DNA from: Massilia solisilvae
GTDB lineage: Bacteria; Pseudomonadota; Gammaproteobacteria; Burkholderiales; Burkholderiaceae_D
Assembly (NCBI RefSeq): GCF_024753215.1
Contig: NZ_JANUGV010000002.1
Coordinates: 806,001 to 870,000 of the forward strand
Reading direction: 5' to 3'
Length of the DNA: 64,000 nucleotides
The position numbers were made by a program, and so were the translations under genes. The notes below the pieces were generated by a model that saw only the letters and a program-made list of their open reading frames with translations, ran no database searches and was not told where the DNA came from. Positions 52,032 through 60,086 of this stretch are shown here, piece after piece (position 1 is the first letter of the stretch; the number at the start of each line of letters is the position of its first letter).

Positions 52032-54086
52032 TCAATGCGTCTTGGTCTTGCCCGGCGGCGGCGCGGTCGGCTTGGCGCTCGCCTGCGCCAGCAGCTTGCC
52101 GCAATTGCTGTCCTTGCCACCGCCCGTGTTGATTAGCGGCACCAGCGCGGCCGGGGCGGCAATCGCGCCCAGCGCCAGGGCGCCGCCGGCGCGCAGGGCG
52201 AGCACCTTCTTGTCCACCGACACGTCCGGCTGGTGGAAGGTGCCGCGCAGATAGATCGGCGCGCGCAGCGACAGCAGGTGCAGGCCCTTGGTCTGCTGGT
52301 CCAGCCGCAGGTTCATCTGCTCGGTGGCCAGGTTGACCGCGCCGCCGACCACGATGCGGGCGTCGTCCGTGTCGGCCACGAACAGCTGGGTCTTGGCCAC
52401 GCCGTTGACTACGTCCAGCTCGGTGGCCACGCAGTTGAGCTGCACCTGCTTGTCGCCGAACAGCTTGTCAATGATGATGCTGCCCACGTTCAGGCCCATC
52501 TCCTCCACCAGCAGCTTGCTCACCGTGCCTTCCTGCACCAGCGCGTTGATTTCGCCGTTGGAGTCGGCCAGCATGCCGGCCACCGACTCGCCCACGGCGG
52601 TGAGCTTGGCGTCGCCATTGATCTGGCCGATGGTCGCCTGTTGCACCTTCTGGATGGCAGGGAACAGCTGCTTGATCTGGATGTGGCGCGCCTCGACCTG
52701 GGCGGTGGCCTTGATGGTCTTGCCGCTGCTGCCATCGAGCTTGATATGGTTGCGCAGCGTGCCGCCGGCCAGCCCAAAGTCGAGCGGGTCGAGCGTGAGC
52801 ACGCCGTCCTTCATGACCAGGTGGGTGGACAGCTTGGTGATCGGCAGCTCTTTCTTGCGTACGATGCGGTCGGCCGCAAAGCGCACGTCGGCATCGAGCG
52901 TCTTCCAGCGTTCGGTCCTGAATTTCTCGACCGGCAGCACCTTGCCCTCCGGCTGCACCACGTCGACGCCGCGCGCCTTCTTGCTGGCGTTGGAGTCGGC
53001 GCCGATCAGCGGGCCCAGGTCGGTGAACAGCAACTGGTGCGAGACCACGTTGCCGGACAGCTTGCCGCGCGGCTTGTCGGGCCGGAATTCAAGCCGGCCG
53101 GCAATATCGCTCGAGCCGACCTTGCCCTTGAAGTTTTCGTAGGTCCAGCGCGCGTCGTCGCCGCCGATCTTGCCGATCAGGTGACCCTCGGTGCTGAACG
53201 CCGGCGTTTCGGGCAACAGCAGGTGGGTGAAGTTGTACAGCCGCGCCATGCTCGGCCCGGCCAGCTTCAGGCGCAGGTCGAGCCCGGACAACTGTATCGG
53301 ACGCGTGATCGTGCCCTCGACCGCGATGCGCATGGCGCCCGAGTGCATGTCGGCCTGGACCGGGTAGCGCACATCCTCTTCGCGCAGCGTGAGCACGGCG
53401 CCAGCCTTGCCGCCGCCGCCCACCGGCGCGCCGTTGTAGCTGCCGCGCAGGGTCCAGCCGATGCCGTAAGTCGGGTTGTCCGCCAGCGTTTCGATGTCGG
53501 CCGTCACATCGGTTTTGGTGACCGCATCGAGCACGTGCACCACGCCCCTGGACAGCACGATGCGCTGCAGGTCGAGCCTCCACTTCGATGGTTGCTGTTC
53601 GTGCTTGAAGGTCCAGTTGTTGTGCGTGGGATCGACGCGCAGCAGGTCCACGCTTGGCGAATCGAAGCGCAGCACGGGAATCGAAATCGTGTGGCCGAGC
53701 AGGGCGAAGGGATTGAGCGAGAACGAGAACTGGCGCACCTTGGCCATGTCGCGCTCGGGCATGCCGGCAGGGTTGCCGACATGAACGTCATCGGCGTACA
53801 GGTGCGGCCAGGGAATCCAGTCGCGCCAGGTGCGCTCGCCCGGCGCCATCGCGCGCGCCGGCTGCTCCCAATGCACGGCAAGATTGCCGCGGATGGCGAA
53901 CGGGCGCTCGATCGCGTCGCTCACCTTGGCGTTGATCCAGGGCTTGGCCTGGTTCCAATCGAAGGTGAGAATGAAGATGATGGCGATGACGGGGATGGCG
54001 ACCAGTACCCCAAGCACGCCCAGCACGATTTTTGTGCCGCGCGACATGCGGCGCGTGGTCGCTGGCTTCTCGCTGGTGTCGGTCAT
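52032..54086 (-). CDS. AsmA-family protein
   Basis: A 684-residue protein. A cytoplasmic leader is followed by one transmembrane helix (about 19-42) and a long periplasmic beta-rich body (AsmA domain, DWNQAKPWINAKVSDAIERPFAIRGNL; C-terminal domain with LNCVATELDVVNGVAKTQLFVADT). AsmA-like proteins are bridge-type lipid carriers between inner and outer membranes. The C-terminus has a Gly/Ala-rich segment and two Cys. CRP-like site 6 lies 65-80 bp upstream. The neighbours are envelope lipoproteins, consistent with outer-membrane maintenance under stress. Confidence 0.9.
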   Translation of the reverse strand: MTDTSEKPATTRRMSRGTKIVLGVLGVLVAIPVIAIIFILTFDWNQAKPWINAKVSDAIERPFAIRGNLAVHWEQPARAMAPGERTWRDWIPWPHLYADDVHVGNPAGMPERDMAKVRQFSFSLNPFALLGHTISIPVLRFDSPSVDLLRVDPTHNNWTFKHEQQPSKWRLDLQRIVLSRGVVHVLDAVTKTDVTADIETLADNPTYGIGWTLRGSYNGAPVGGGGKAGAVLTLREEDVRYPVQADMHSGAMRIAVEGTITRPIQLSGLDLRLKLAGPSMARLYNFTHLLLPETPAFSTEGHLIGKIGGDDARWTYENFKGKVGSSDIAGRLEFRPDKPRGKLSGNVVSHQLLFTDLGPLIGADSNASKKARGVDVVQPEGKVLPVEKFRTERWKTLDADVRFAADRIVRKKELPITKLSTHLVMKDGVLTLDPLDFGLAGGTLRNHIKLDGSSGKTIKATAQVEARHIQIKQLFPAIQKVQQATIGQINGDAKLTAVGESVAGMLADSNGEINALVQEGTVSKLLVEEMGLNVGSIIIDKLFGDKQVQLNCVATELDVVNGVAKTQLFVADTDDARIVVGGAVNLATEQMNLRLDQQTKGLHLLSLRAPIYLRGTFHQPDVSVDKKVLALRAGGALALGAIAAPAALVPLINTGGGKDSNCGKLLAQASAKPTAPPPGKTKTH

Positions 54087-54150
54087 GACACGATCCTTTT
54101 AGGTGGGAACTGTCGTGACAGCGAGATTATCGGAAAGGCATGAGTCATGA

Positions 54151-54166
54151 TGTGCGCCAGCGCACC
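54151..54166 (-). promoter_or_regulatory. CRP-like site 6
   Basis: TGTGCGC-CA-GCGCACC. On the minus strand GATAAT (54131-54126) is centred 30 bp away; a start near 54118 would leave a leader of about 32 bases before the AsmA gene. With site 7 it forms a back-to-back pair 49 bp apart. Confidence 0.68.
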
Positions 54167-54199
54167 GTGCGCGGGGCGTCGCACAAGCGGGCGGGGCAA

Positions 54200-54215
54200 T
54201 GTGCGCCAGCGAACC
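54200..54215 (+). promoter_or_regulatory. CRP-like site 7
   Basis: TGTGCGC-CA-GCGAACC, 13 of 14 arm positions as in site 6. On the plus strand TATAAC (54237-54242) is centred exactly 32 bp away, giving a start near 54249 and a 30-base leader before the DUF4398 gene, and so the promoter of the 54.3-58.7 kb gene train. Confidence 0.7.
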
Positions 54216-54278
54216 GATCTCGTCCGCCAATCGGCTTATAACGTTACCAATAACAATCCCTCATTCCAGGAGATGACG

Positions 54279-54659
54279 ATGGTCGCAAAAGAATCCATGA
54301 AACTGCTCGCCGGCGCGGCCGTGCTGGCGCTGCTTGCAGCCTGCTCCAGCCTGCAGAAGGCGCCGGCGGCGGCGGACGTGGCGGTGTCGAAGAACGCGGT
54401 CGAGAACGCGGTGCAGGCCGGCGCGGCCGAGCTGGCGCCGGACGAGATCACGATGGCGCGCGAGAAGATGCTCAAGGCTAACCAGGCGCTGCAGGCCAAG
54501 GACTACAAGCTGGCGCGCGAGCTGGCGGTGCAGGCCGAGGCCGACGCCAAGCTGGCCCAGAGCAAGGCCACCTCGGCCAAGGCTACGGCCGCCGCCAGCG
54601 CGCTGGACGCCGACCTGCGCGCGCTGCGCCAGGAAGTGGACCGCGCCAACCAGCAATGA
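54279..54659 (+). CDS. DUF4398 lipoprotein
   Basis: A 126-residue lipoprotein (LALLAAC, Cys about 20) with an all-helical Ala/Lys/Glu-rich DUF4398 domain (AELAPDEITMAREKMLKANQALQAKDYKLARELAVQAEADAKLAQSKA). ATG 54279 is 7 bp after AGGAG; the ATG at 54273 is too close to it. It is first of a plus-strand gene train behind CRP-like site 7. The following gene fuses the same helical domain to OmpA, so the two probably pair at the outer membrane. Confidence 0.88.
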   Translation: MVAKESMKLLAGAAVLALLAACSSLQKAPAAADVAVSKNAVENAVQAGAAELAPDEITMAREKMLKANQALQAKDYKLARELAVQAEADAKLAQSKATSAKATAAASALDADLRALRQEVDRANQQ

Positions 54660-54759
54660 CCAGCGCGCACGGGCCGGTCCGCGCCGCTGGCGCCGGGCGT
54701 GGCCTGATGCGCGCAACGACAACGACATCCGCGCCGTGCGGCGCGCCCGGGAGAACAAC

Positions 54760-55689
54760 ATGAACAAGCATGCACGCATTTTGAAATCGATCGTGTTCGC
54801 CAGCGTCGTGATGCTGGCGGCCTGCAGCACCGTGCCCACCACCACCGCCACGCTGGACCAGGCCAGGGCCGACTTTGTGGCCGCAAGCAACAACCCGCAG
54901 GTGGCGCAGTACGCGCCGCTGCAGTTCAAGGAAGCCACCGACGCGCTCGACAAGGCCAACGCCGCCGCCGCCCAGCGCGAGAGCCTGGACAAGATCGACC
55001 GGCTGGCCTACCTGGCCAAGCAGAAGATCGCGACCGCCCAGGAAGTGGCCAAGACCAAGGCGGCCGAGGCCGGCATCGCGCAGGCGCGCCAGGAGCGCAC
55101 CGAGGTGCAGTTGCAGGCACGCACCGCCGAGGCCGAGCGCGCGCGGCGCCAGGCCGCCGACGCCCAGGCTCAGGCCGCCAACGCGCAGCAGCAGGCCGAG
55201 AGTGCGCGCCACCAGGCCGCCGAGGCGCAGGCCCAGAGCGCCGCGCTGGCCGAGCGTGCCGCGCGGCTGGAGGCGCTGCTGGTCGAGCTGCATGCCGTCA
55301 AGACCGAGCGCGGCTATGTGGTGACGATCGGCGACGTGCTGTTCGACCTGGACCGCGCCAGCCTGAAACCGGAAGGGGTTTCAACCTTGCGCAAGCTGGC
55401 CGACGTGATGGCGCAGAACCCTGACCGCACGGTATTGGTCGAAGGCTTCACGGACAGCACCGGCACGGCCAGCCACAACCAGGAGCTGTCCGAACGGCGC
55501 GCGAGCACGGTGGCCTCGGCCCTTGCCGGCATGGGCGTGGCGCGCGAGCGCATCGCGATGCGCGCGTATGGCGAGGCATTCCCGGTGGCGCCGAACGACT
55601 CGGCCGCCAACCGCCAGCGCAACCGCCGCGTCGAGATCGTGCTGTCGAACGAGGGCGCGTCCATCCCGCCGCGCGCGGCGATGCGCTGA
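54760..55689 (+). CDS. DUF4398-OmpA peptidoglycan-binding lipoprotein
   Basis: A 309-residue lipoprotein (MLAAC, Cys about 22). A DUF4398 helical part (about 30-110) is followed by a long Ala/Gln/Glu coiled coil (about 105-185) and an OmpA C-terminal domain (about 190-300). The latter has GDVLFDLDRASLKPEG, the peptidoglycan-binding VEGFTDSTGTASHNQELSERRA and NRRVEIVL. It tethers the outer membrane to the cell wall over a coiled-coil spacer. It lies 100 bp after the DUF4398 lipoprotein gene and 32 bp before the ferritin-like gene. Confidence 0.92.
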   Translation: MNKHARILKSIVFASVVMLAACSTVPTTTATLDQARADFVAASNNPQVAQYAPLQFKEATDALDKANAAAAQRESLDKIDRLAYLAKQKIATAQEVAKTKAAEAGIAQARQERTEVQLQARTAEAERARRQAADAQAQAANAQQQAESARHQAAEAQAQSAALAERAARLEALLVELHAVKTERGYVVTIGDVLFDLDRASLKPEGVSTLRKLADVMAQNPDRTVLVEGFTDSTGTASHNQELSERRASTVASALAGMGVARERIAMRAYGEAFPVAPNDSAANRQRNRRVEIVLSNEGASIPPRAAMR

Positions 55690-55721
55690 CCCGCTTATCT
55701 CAATCTTCAAAAGGAAACATC

Positions 55722-56261
55722 ATGGAAGAAACGAAAAGCAACCTGGCACATGGCTTCGACGTGGCGGCGATCCGCCGCGCCGCCGCCAACCTCGACGACG
55801 GCGCCGTCACCGAGGGCTACCAGGCCGACCGCGAGGCGGTCATTGCGATGCTCAACGACGCGCTGGCGACCGAACTGTTGTGCATCCTGCGCTACAAGCG
55901 CCACTACTACACCGTGCAGGGGCCCAACAGCGCCCAGATGCGCGCCGAGTTCCTCGAGCATGCGCAGCAGGAGCAGGACCACGCCGACCGCATCGCCGAA
56001 CGCATCGTGCAGCTCAACGGCTCGCCCAACTTCAATCCGGCCACGCTGTCGGCGCGCAGCCACGCCGAGTACGACGACTCGGCCGACGCCCAGGCCATGG
56101 TGCGCGCCGACCTGATCGCCGAGCGTGTGGCGATCGAGTCGTACCGCCAGATGATCCAGGTCATCGGCGACAAGGACCCGACCACGCGCGACATGCTGGT
56201 CGAAATCATGGCGGTCGAAGAGGAGCACGCCGACGACATGCGCGACCTGCTGGCCATGTAA
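55722..56261 (+). CDS. Ferritin-like (bacterioferritin/Dps-type) protein
   Basis: A 179-residue four-helix-bundle ferritin-like protein. It has paired metal ligands in LATELLCILRYKRHYY (Glu), EFLEHAQQEQDHADRI (ExxH), IAERVAIESYRQM (Glu) and EIMAVEEEHADDM (ExxH), i.e. a complete dinuclear iron site. It has no signal peptide and is cytosolic. It would store iron or detoxify peroxide. It is in the plus-strand train behind CRP-like site 7, 32 bp after the OmpA gene with an AAAAGGAAA ribosome site. Confidence 0.9.
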   Translation: MEETKSNLAHGFDVAAIRRAAANLDDGAVTEGYQADREAVIAMLNDALATELLCILRYKRHYYTVQGPNSAQMRAEFLEHAQQEQDHADRIAERIVQLNGSPNFNPATLSARSHAEYDDSADAQAMVRADLIAERVAIESYRQMIQVIGDKDPTTRDMLVEIMAVEEEHADDMRDLLAM

Positions 56262-56314
56262 GCCGGCAATGCAACACGATCGATACCCCCCCCACCAGAC
56301 AACAGGAGTTCACC

Positions 56315-56659
56315 ATGCTAGACACCATCCGCAGCAACGGCAGCACCCGATCCTTCAACGCCGGCATGCAGGATGCCGGCACCGACATGAAAGCGCTGGT
56401 GCGCGATGCCCAGGCGCTGCTGTCGGCGGCGGCGGCCTTGACCGGCGAAAAGGCCGAGGAATTGCGCGGACGCGGCATGGACATGCTCGACCGGGCGCTG
56501 GGCAAGGCCGGCAGCTACCAGGATCAAGCCATCGAAAAAGGCAAGGAACTGGCGCACACGGCCGATGTCTATGTCAAGGACAACCCATGGCGCACGGTGG
56601 TCGCCGCGGCAGGTGTGGGTTTGCTCGTGGGCATGCTCATCAGCCGCCAACAACAATGA
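56315..56659 (+). CDS. yqjD: DUF883-family protein (ElaB/YqjD-like)
   Basis: A 114-residue protein. A soluble helical region (about 15-85, DMKALVRDAQALLSAAAALTGEKAEELRGRG) is followed by DNPWRTVVAAAGVGLLVGMLISRQQ, the conserved DUF883 C-terminal membrane anchor. E. coli YqjD and ElaB bind ribosomes at the membrane in stationary phase. It is followed by YqjE-like and YqjK-like genes, the same order as E. coli yqjD-yqjE-yqjK. ATG 56315 follows ACAGGAG. Confidence 0.92.
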   Translation: MLDTIRSNGSTRSFNAGMQDAGTDMKALVRDAQALLSAAAALTGEKAEELRGRGMDMLDRALGKAGSYQDQAIEKGKELAHTADVYVKDNPWRTVVAAAGVGLLVGMLISRQQQ

Positions 56660-56677
56660 GACGCCGGGGACCCGATC

Positions 56678-57064
56678 ATGGAAGACACTGAAACCGTCGT
56701 ACACTCCCCTGGCCTGATGGGCGGCGTATCGAACCTGCTGCGCAACCTGTTCGGCCTGGTGGTGTCGCGTGTCGAACTGGCGGCGGTCGAGCTGGGCGAG
56801 GTGCGCAACCACGTGATCGAGCTGCTGGCCATTTTTGCGCTGGCGGTCATGTTCACCTGGTTCGCGCTGGCCTACGGCACCGCGACCATCGTCGCGCTGG
56901 CGTGGGACGCGCTGGGCTGGAAGATCCTGCTGCTGATGTTCGTCGTGTTCCTGGTCTTCACGGCCGCGCTGGTGTTCTGGGGCATGGCCATGCTCAAGCA
57001 AGGCAAGCTGGCGTTCCCGGCCACCATGCAGGAGCTGCGCAACGACCGTGACATGCTGCTGTGA
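56678..57064 (+). CDS. yqjE: YqjE-like phage holin-family membrane protein
   Basis: A 128-residue protein with an N-terminal amphipathic part (LMGGVSNLLRNLFGLVVSRVELAAVELGEVR) and two transmembrane helices (about 48-70 and 78-104), as in Phage_holin_3_6/YqjE proteins. It lies 18 bp after yqjD. Role unknown; coexpression with YqjD suggests a stationary-phase membrane complex. Confidence 0.9.
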   Translation: MEDTETVVHSPGLMGGVSNLLRNLFGLVVSRVELAAVELGEVRNHVIELLAIFALAVMFTWFALAYGTATIVALAWDALGWKILLLMFVVFLVFTAALVFWGMAMLKQGKLAFPATMQELRNDRDMLL

Positions 57065-57078
57065 ACCAAGGGGAGAAC

Positions 57079-57438
57079 ATGCACACACATTCGCACGACA
57101 AGCTGAGCCCGGACGTCCGCAAGGCCGAACTGCTGCGCGACGGCGAGTACTACCGCGCCGGCATCGCGCATGCCAAGGCCCAGATCAAGCACGGGGCGCG
57201 GCCCGAGGTCATGTTCCACTCGGTGGTCGACCACGCGACCTGGGCGCTGCGCACGCGGGCCGACGCGCTGCTCAAGCCGACCGGCACCAACGTGTCGGTG
57301 CTGGCGCCGTACGCGCTGACGGTGCTGGGCTTCATCCGCAAAAAGCGGCTCGGCAAGCCGGCGCTGGGCATCGCCACCCTGCTGGGCGTGGCCGCCTGGT
57401 ACCTGCAGCGCAAACGGGCGCAGGAGCTGGCCTACTGA
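57079..57438 (+). CDS. YqjK-like protein
   Basis: A 119-residue mostly soluble protein with a C-terminal hydrophobic helix (LGKPALGIATLLGVAAWYL) and a basic RKKR/QRKR border. By position it corresponds to yqjK, third gene of the yqjDEK group, although the sequence match by eye is modest. ATG 57079 is preceded by GGGGAG; a GTG at 57061 overlapping yqjE is possible but has no ribosome site. Confidence 0.75.
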   Translation: MHTHSHDKLSPDVRKAELLRDGEYYRAGIAHAKAQIKHGARPEVMFHSVVDHATWALRTRADALLKPTGTNVSVLAPYALTVLGFIRKKRLGKPALGIATLLGVAAWYLQRKRAQELAY

Positions 57439-57542
57439 GCCGGCCCGTGCGCCAGGCCGGACAGCGGTCCGGCCGCAACAGATATGGTGGGGCTTGAGCG
57501 GCGTCGCAATCACGGATTGGGCGCCGTCTTTTTTGGGATGCA

Positions 57543-58691
57543 ATGGCCAGAAACTCGCTCAATCCGCAGGGCTTGCGCGTGGTGCTCGTGCTGCAGGGCG
57601 GCGGGGCGCTGGGCGCCTACCAGGCCGGCGTCTACCAGGCGCTGCACGAACACGCGCTGGTACCCGACTGGATTGCCGGCACCTCGATCGGCGCCATCAA
57701 CGCCGCGCTCATTTCCGGCAACGCGCGCAGCCGCTGCCTGTCGCAACTGACGCGCTTCTGGGAGCGGGTGGCCCACAGCGATTGCGTGGACATGGAGGCG
57801 GTCGGCGACAACCAGCGGCGCGCGCACATTCGCCTCAATACCATGGAAACCGTGGTACGCGGCGTGGAGGGGTTCTTCGTGCCGCGCGGCGCCAGCGCGT
57901 TCGCGTTCGGCATGCCGGTGGCGCCGGAGAACGCCTCGTTCTACGACACCGAACCGCTCGAGGCGACGCTGCGCGAGCTGGTCGATTTCGATTTCATGAA
58001 TACCGAGCCGGCGCCACGGCTGACCATCAGCGCGGTCAACGTGACCAGCGGTCAGCTGGTCCATTTCGACAGCCGCCGCCAACGCATCGGGCCCGAGCAC
58101 GTGCGCGCCTCGGGCAGCCTGCCGCCGGGTTTTCCGCCGGTGCGCATCGACGGCGAGCTGTACTGGGACGGCGGCCTGTATTCGAACACGCCGCTCGAGG
58201 CCGTGCTCGACGAGTTGCCGCTGGGCGACACGCTGTGCTTCATGGTGGACCTGTGGAGCCCGGCGGGCGCGGCGCCGATGACCTACGAGGAAGTGCGCAC
58301 CCGCCAGAAGGACGTGACCTATGCCTCGCGCACCGAGCGCCACCTGGCCGACTACGCGCGCGTGCACGCGCTGCAAAGCCGGCTGCGCGAGCTATACGAC
58401 CGGCTGCCGCCGGAACTGCGCACGTGCGAGGACGAGCGCGCCATGCTGGCGCTCGGCTGCGGCAGCGTGCTGCATATCGTACGGCTACGCTACGCCGGGC
58501 ACGACTGGCACATGGCGTCCAAGGACATCAATTTTTCCAAGGGATCGATCGAGTGGCGCTGGGACCAGGGCTATGCGGATACCCAACGTGCACTGCGCCA
58601 CGCCGGCTGGCTGAGCGGGGTGCCGGCCGATACCGCGGTGGTGGTGCACGAGACGCCAGGACACGACGCCAGCGCGCGCCAGGCCGATTAG
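57543..58691 (+). CDS. Patatin-like phospholipase
   Basis: A 382-residue protein with the patatin oxyanion loop QGGGALGAYQAG (18-29), nucleophile Ser48 in GTSIG, and catalytic Asp209 in WDGGLYSN; the dyad is complete. A C-terminal DUF3734-like extension (about 260-370, KDVTYASRTERHLADYARVHALQSRL) is common in proteobacterial members. There is no signal peptide. It hydrolyses acyl chains of phospholipids. It lies 104 bp after the yqjK-like gene and may end the same transcript. Confidence 0.92.
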   Translation: MARNSLNPQGLRVVLVLQGGGALGAYQAGVYQALHEHALVPDWIAGTSIGAINAALISGNARSRCLSQLTRFWERVAHSDCVDMEAVGDNQRRAHIRLNTMETVVRGVEGFFVPRGASAFAFGMPVAPENASFYDTEPLEATLRELVDFDFMNTEPAPRLTISAVNVTSGQLVHFDSRRQRIGPEHVRASGSLPPGFPPVRIDGELYWDGGLYSNTPLEAVLDELPLGDTLCFMVDLWSPAGAAPMTYEEVRTRQKDVTYASRTERHLADYARVHALQSRLRELYDRLPPELRTCEDERAMLALGCGSVLHIVRLRYAGHDWHMASKDINFSKGSIEWRWDQGYADTQRALRHAGWLSGVPADTAVVVHETPGHDASARQAD

Positions 58692-58819
58692 GGTAGGGGG
58701 CGGCTTGTCCGGCGTGGCACCCCCAACCCACGCGTTCAATTGCAAGTCGTACCGACGCTGGCCTTGGCGTCGAGCAAGCGCCCCTTGAACGCGTGGGCAG
58801 CCAAGCTGCCCACCCTGCG
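58690..58819. repeat. Extragenic palindrome (REP family A, expanded)
   Basis: This starts at the patatin stop codon with GGGTAGGGGGCGG and ends AACGCGTGGGCAG...CTGCCCACCCTGCG. The middle is longer than in other copies and holds a second hairpin (cgacgctggccttggcgtcg). It separates convergent genes. Confidence 0.78.
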
Positions 58820-58846
58820 ACTGCGTGTGTGCCAATCAGGCCTGGC

Positions 58847-59197
58847 TTATTTGGTCTTGCCAGGCGCGGACGGCGCGGCCAGCTTGCGCGCGTCGGCCAT
58901 ATCCTGCTCGTAGGTGGTGCGCGCGTCCTTCAGGCAGGCGGCGCGCTGCTCCTTGGGCGCCTCGCGGCAGGCCACCTTGGCCTCGGCGTAGGCTGCGCCG
59001 ATTTCCTTTTCCTTGTTGCGCACCTCGTCGGCCGGGGTGTACCAGCGCGACGGATCGCCTTTTGCGATTTCCTGCTTCTGCTTCTGTGCAACAGCGGGTG
59101 CTACCGTGCTGTCATCCATCTGCTGTGCCTGCGCCAGCGCGAAAGCGCCAAGCGCACCGGCGAGCGCCACCGCGCGCGCCACATCCATGGGTCGCAT
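58847..59197 (-). CDS. Small exported Cys-pair protein
   Basis: A 116-residue exported protein (signal peptide about 1-25, ending AQAQ). A helical Lys/Glu/Ala-rich mature part contains VACREAPKEQRAACLKDART, a Cys-x11-Cys helical-hairpin repeat also seen three times in the protein at 60087. GGAGG lies 6 bp before the ATG at 59197. It is third in the minus-strand group 59896-58847 behind CRP-like site 8. Function unknown. Confidence 0.78.
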   Translation of the reverse strand: MRPMDVARAVALAGALGAFALAQAQQMDDSTVAPAVAQKQKQEIAKGDPSRWYTPADEVRNKEKEIGAAYAEAKVACREAPKEQRAACLKDARTTYEQDMADARKLAAPSAPGKTK

Positions 59198-59245
59198 TTG
59201 AACCTCCATCAAAGGTGAGGCGGGCGCACATGCGCCCCCCTGGTC

Positions 59246-59398
59246 CTATAACCGCCCAGTCAGCAGCAACACCAGCAGGACCACGACCAGCAGTCCAGCC
59301 ACGCCGCTGGGGCCGTAGCCCCAAGTCCGGCTGTGGCTCCAGGTCGGCAATGCGCCGACCAGGGCGAGTATCAGGATTACCAACAGTATAGTCCCCAT
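59246..59398 (-). CDS. DUF3309-family membrane microprotein
   Basis: A 50-residue protein that is easy to overlook. Its sequence MGTILLVILILALVGALPTW followed by SHSRTWGYGPSGVAG and a second hydrophobic helix matches the DUF3309 family almost end to end. It lies 30 bp after the glycine-zipper gene and 48 bp before the next gene on the same strand, so it is in the operon behind CRP-like site 8. Membrane role unknown. Confidence 0.9.
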   Translation of the reverse strand: MGTILLVILILALVGALPTWSHSRTWGYGPSGVAGLLVVVLLVLLLTGRL

Positions 59399-59428
59399 CG
59401 CCGTTCTTTACAGCAAGTAGGCAGGGAC

Positions 59429-59896
59429 TCAATACCGGTACACACGGCCATCGACGATGCGCACGCGGTTGCCGACGTTCAGGTCATAGACGCTGTCCTG
59501 GGTGACGGTGCGGTACTCGCCGTTGTCCATACGCACGTTGATCTGGTACACCTGGCCGCCGTTGGCGTTGCGGTTGGACTCGACGCGGTTGCCGATTGCG
59601 GCGCCAGCCACGCCACCGGCCACGGTGGCTGCCGTGCGGCCGCCGCCGCTCCCAACCTGGTTGCCGGCCAGCGCGCCAACCAGCCCGCCGACGATGGCGC
59701 CGGCGCCGCTGGTGTTGCCCGATGCCTGCACCACCTGGATCGATTCGATCGTGCCGTAGCCCATCGAGGCGTTGCTGTTGTAGCCGTAGCCGCTGCTGTA
59801 GCCGCTGTTGTACGGCTGCGTGTTGTTGCTGGCGCAGCCAGTCAGGATGGCGCTTGCCGCGATCACGGTGGCGCCGAAGATGCGAGATCCTTTCAT
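59429..59896 (-). CDS. Glycine-zipper outer-membrane lipoprotein (17-kDa antigen/SlyB-like)
   Basis: A 155-residue lipoprotein (AILTGC, Cys about 21). A Tyr/Ser/Asn-rich spacer is followed by a Gly zipper (GAGAIVGGLVGALAGNQVGSGGGRTAATVAGGVAGAAIGNRVESN) and a small beta domain ending RVRIVDGRVYRY. It is a close relative of the C-terminal half of the 49792-50568 protein. It is first gene of a minus-strand group and has CRP-like site 8 about 66 bp upstream. Confidence 0.9.
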   Translation of the reverse strand: MKGSRIFGATVIAASAILTGCASNNTQPYNSGYSSGYGYNSNASMGYGTIESIQVVQASGNTSGAGAIVGGLVGALAGNQVGSGGGRTAATVAGGVAGAAIGNRVESNRNANGGQVYQINVRMDNGEYRTVTQDSVYDLNVGNRVRIVDGRVYRY

Positions 59897-59954
59897 GTTG
59901 GTCTCCTGGGCAAATGAATGTGTGGACAGAATAGCTACACCGCGTCAAGCGATC

Positions 59955-59970
59955 TGTGCGTTGACGCACC
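59955..59970 (-). promoter_or_regulatory. CRP-like site 8
   Basis: TGTGCGT-TG-ACGCACC. On the minus strand TATTCT (59933-59928) is centred exactly 32 bp away, leaving a leader of about 24 bases before the glycine-zipper gene. No matching hexamer is seen on the plus side toward 60087. Confidence 0.62.
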
Positions 59971-60086
59971 TCCGCTGCCTGGGCGCCAGTGACCAGCGAC
60001 ATCGGACCAGCTGTGTTCGGCACCGAACAGAACAGCAACGGCAGGCGCGGTACAACGTTGTCAGTCCTGACACAACGGAGAAGACA

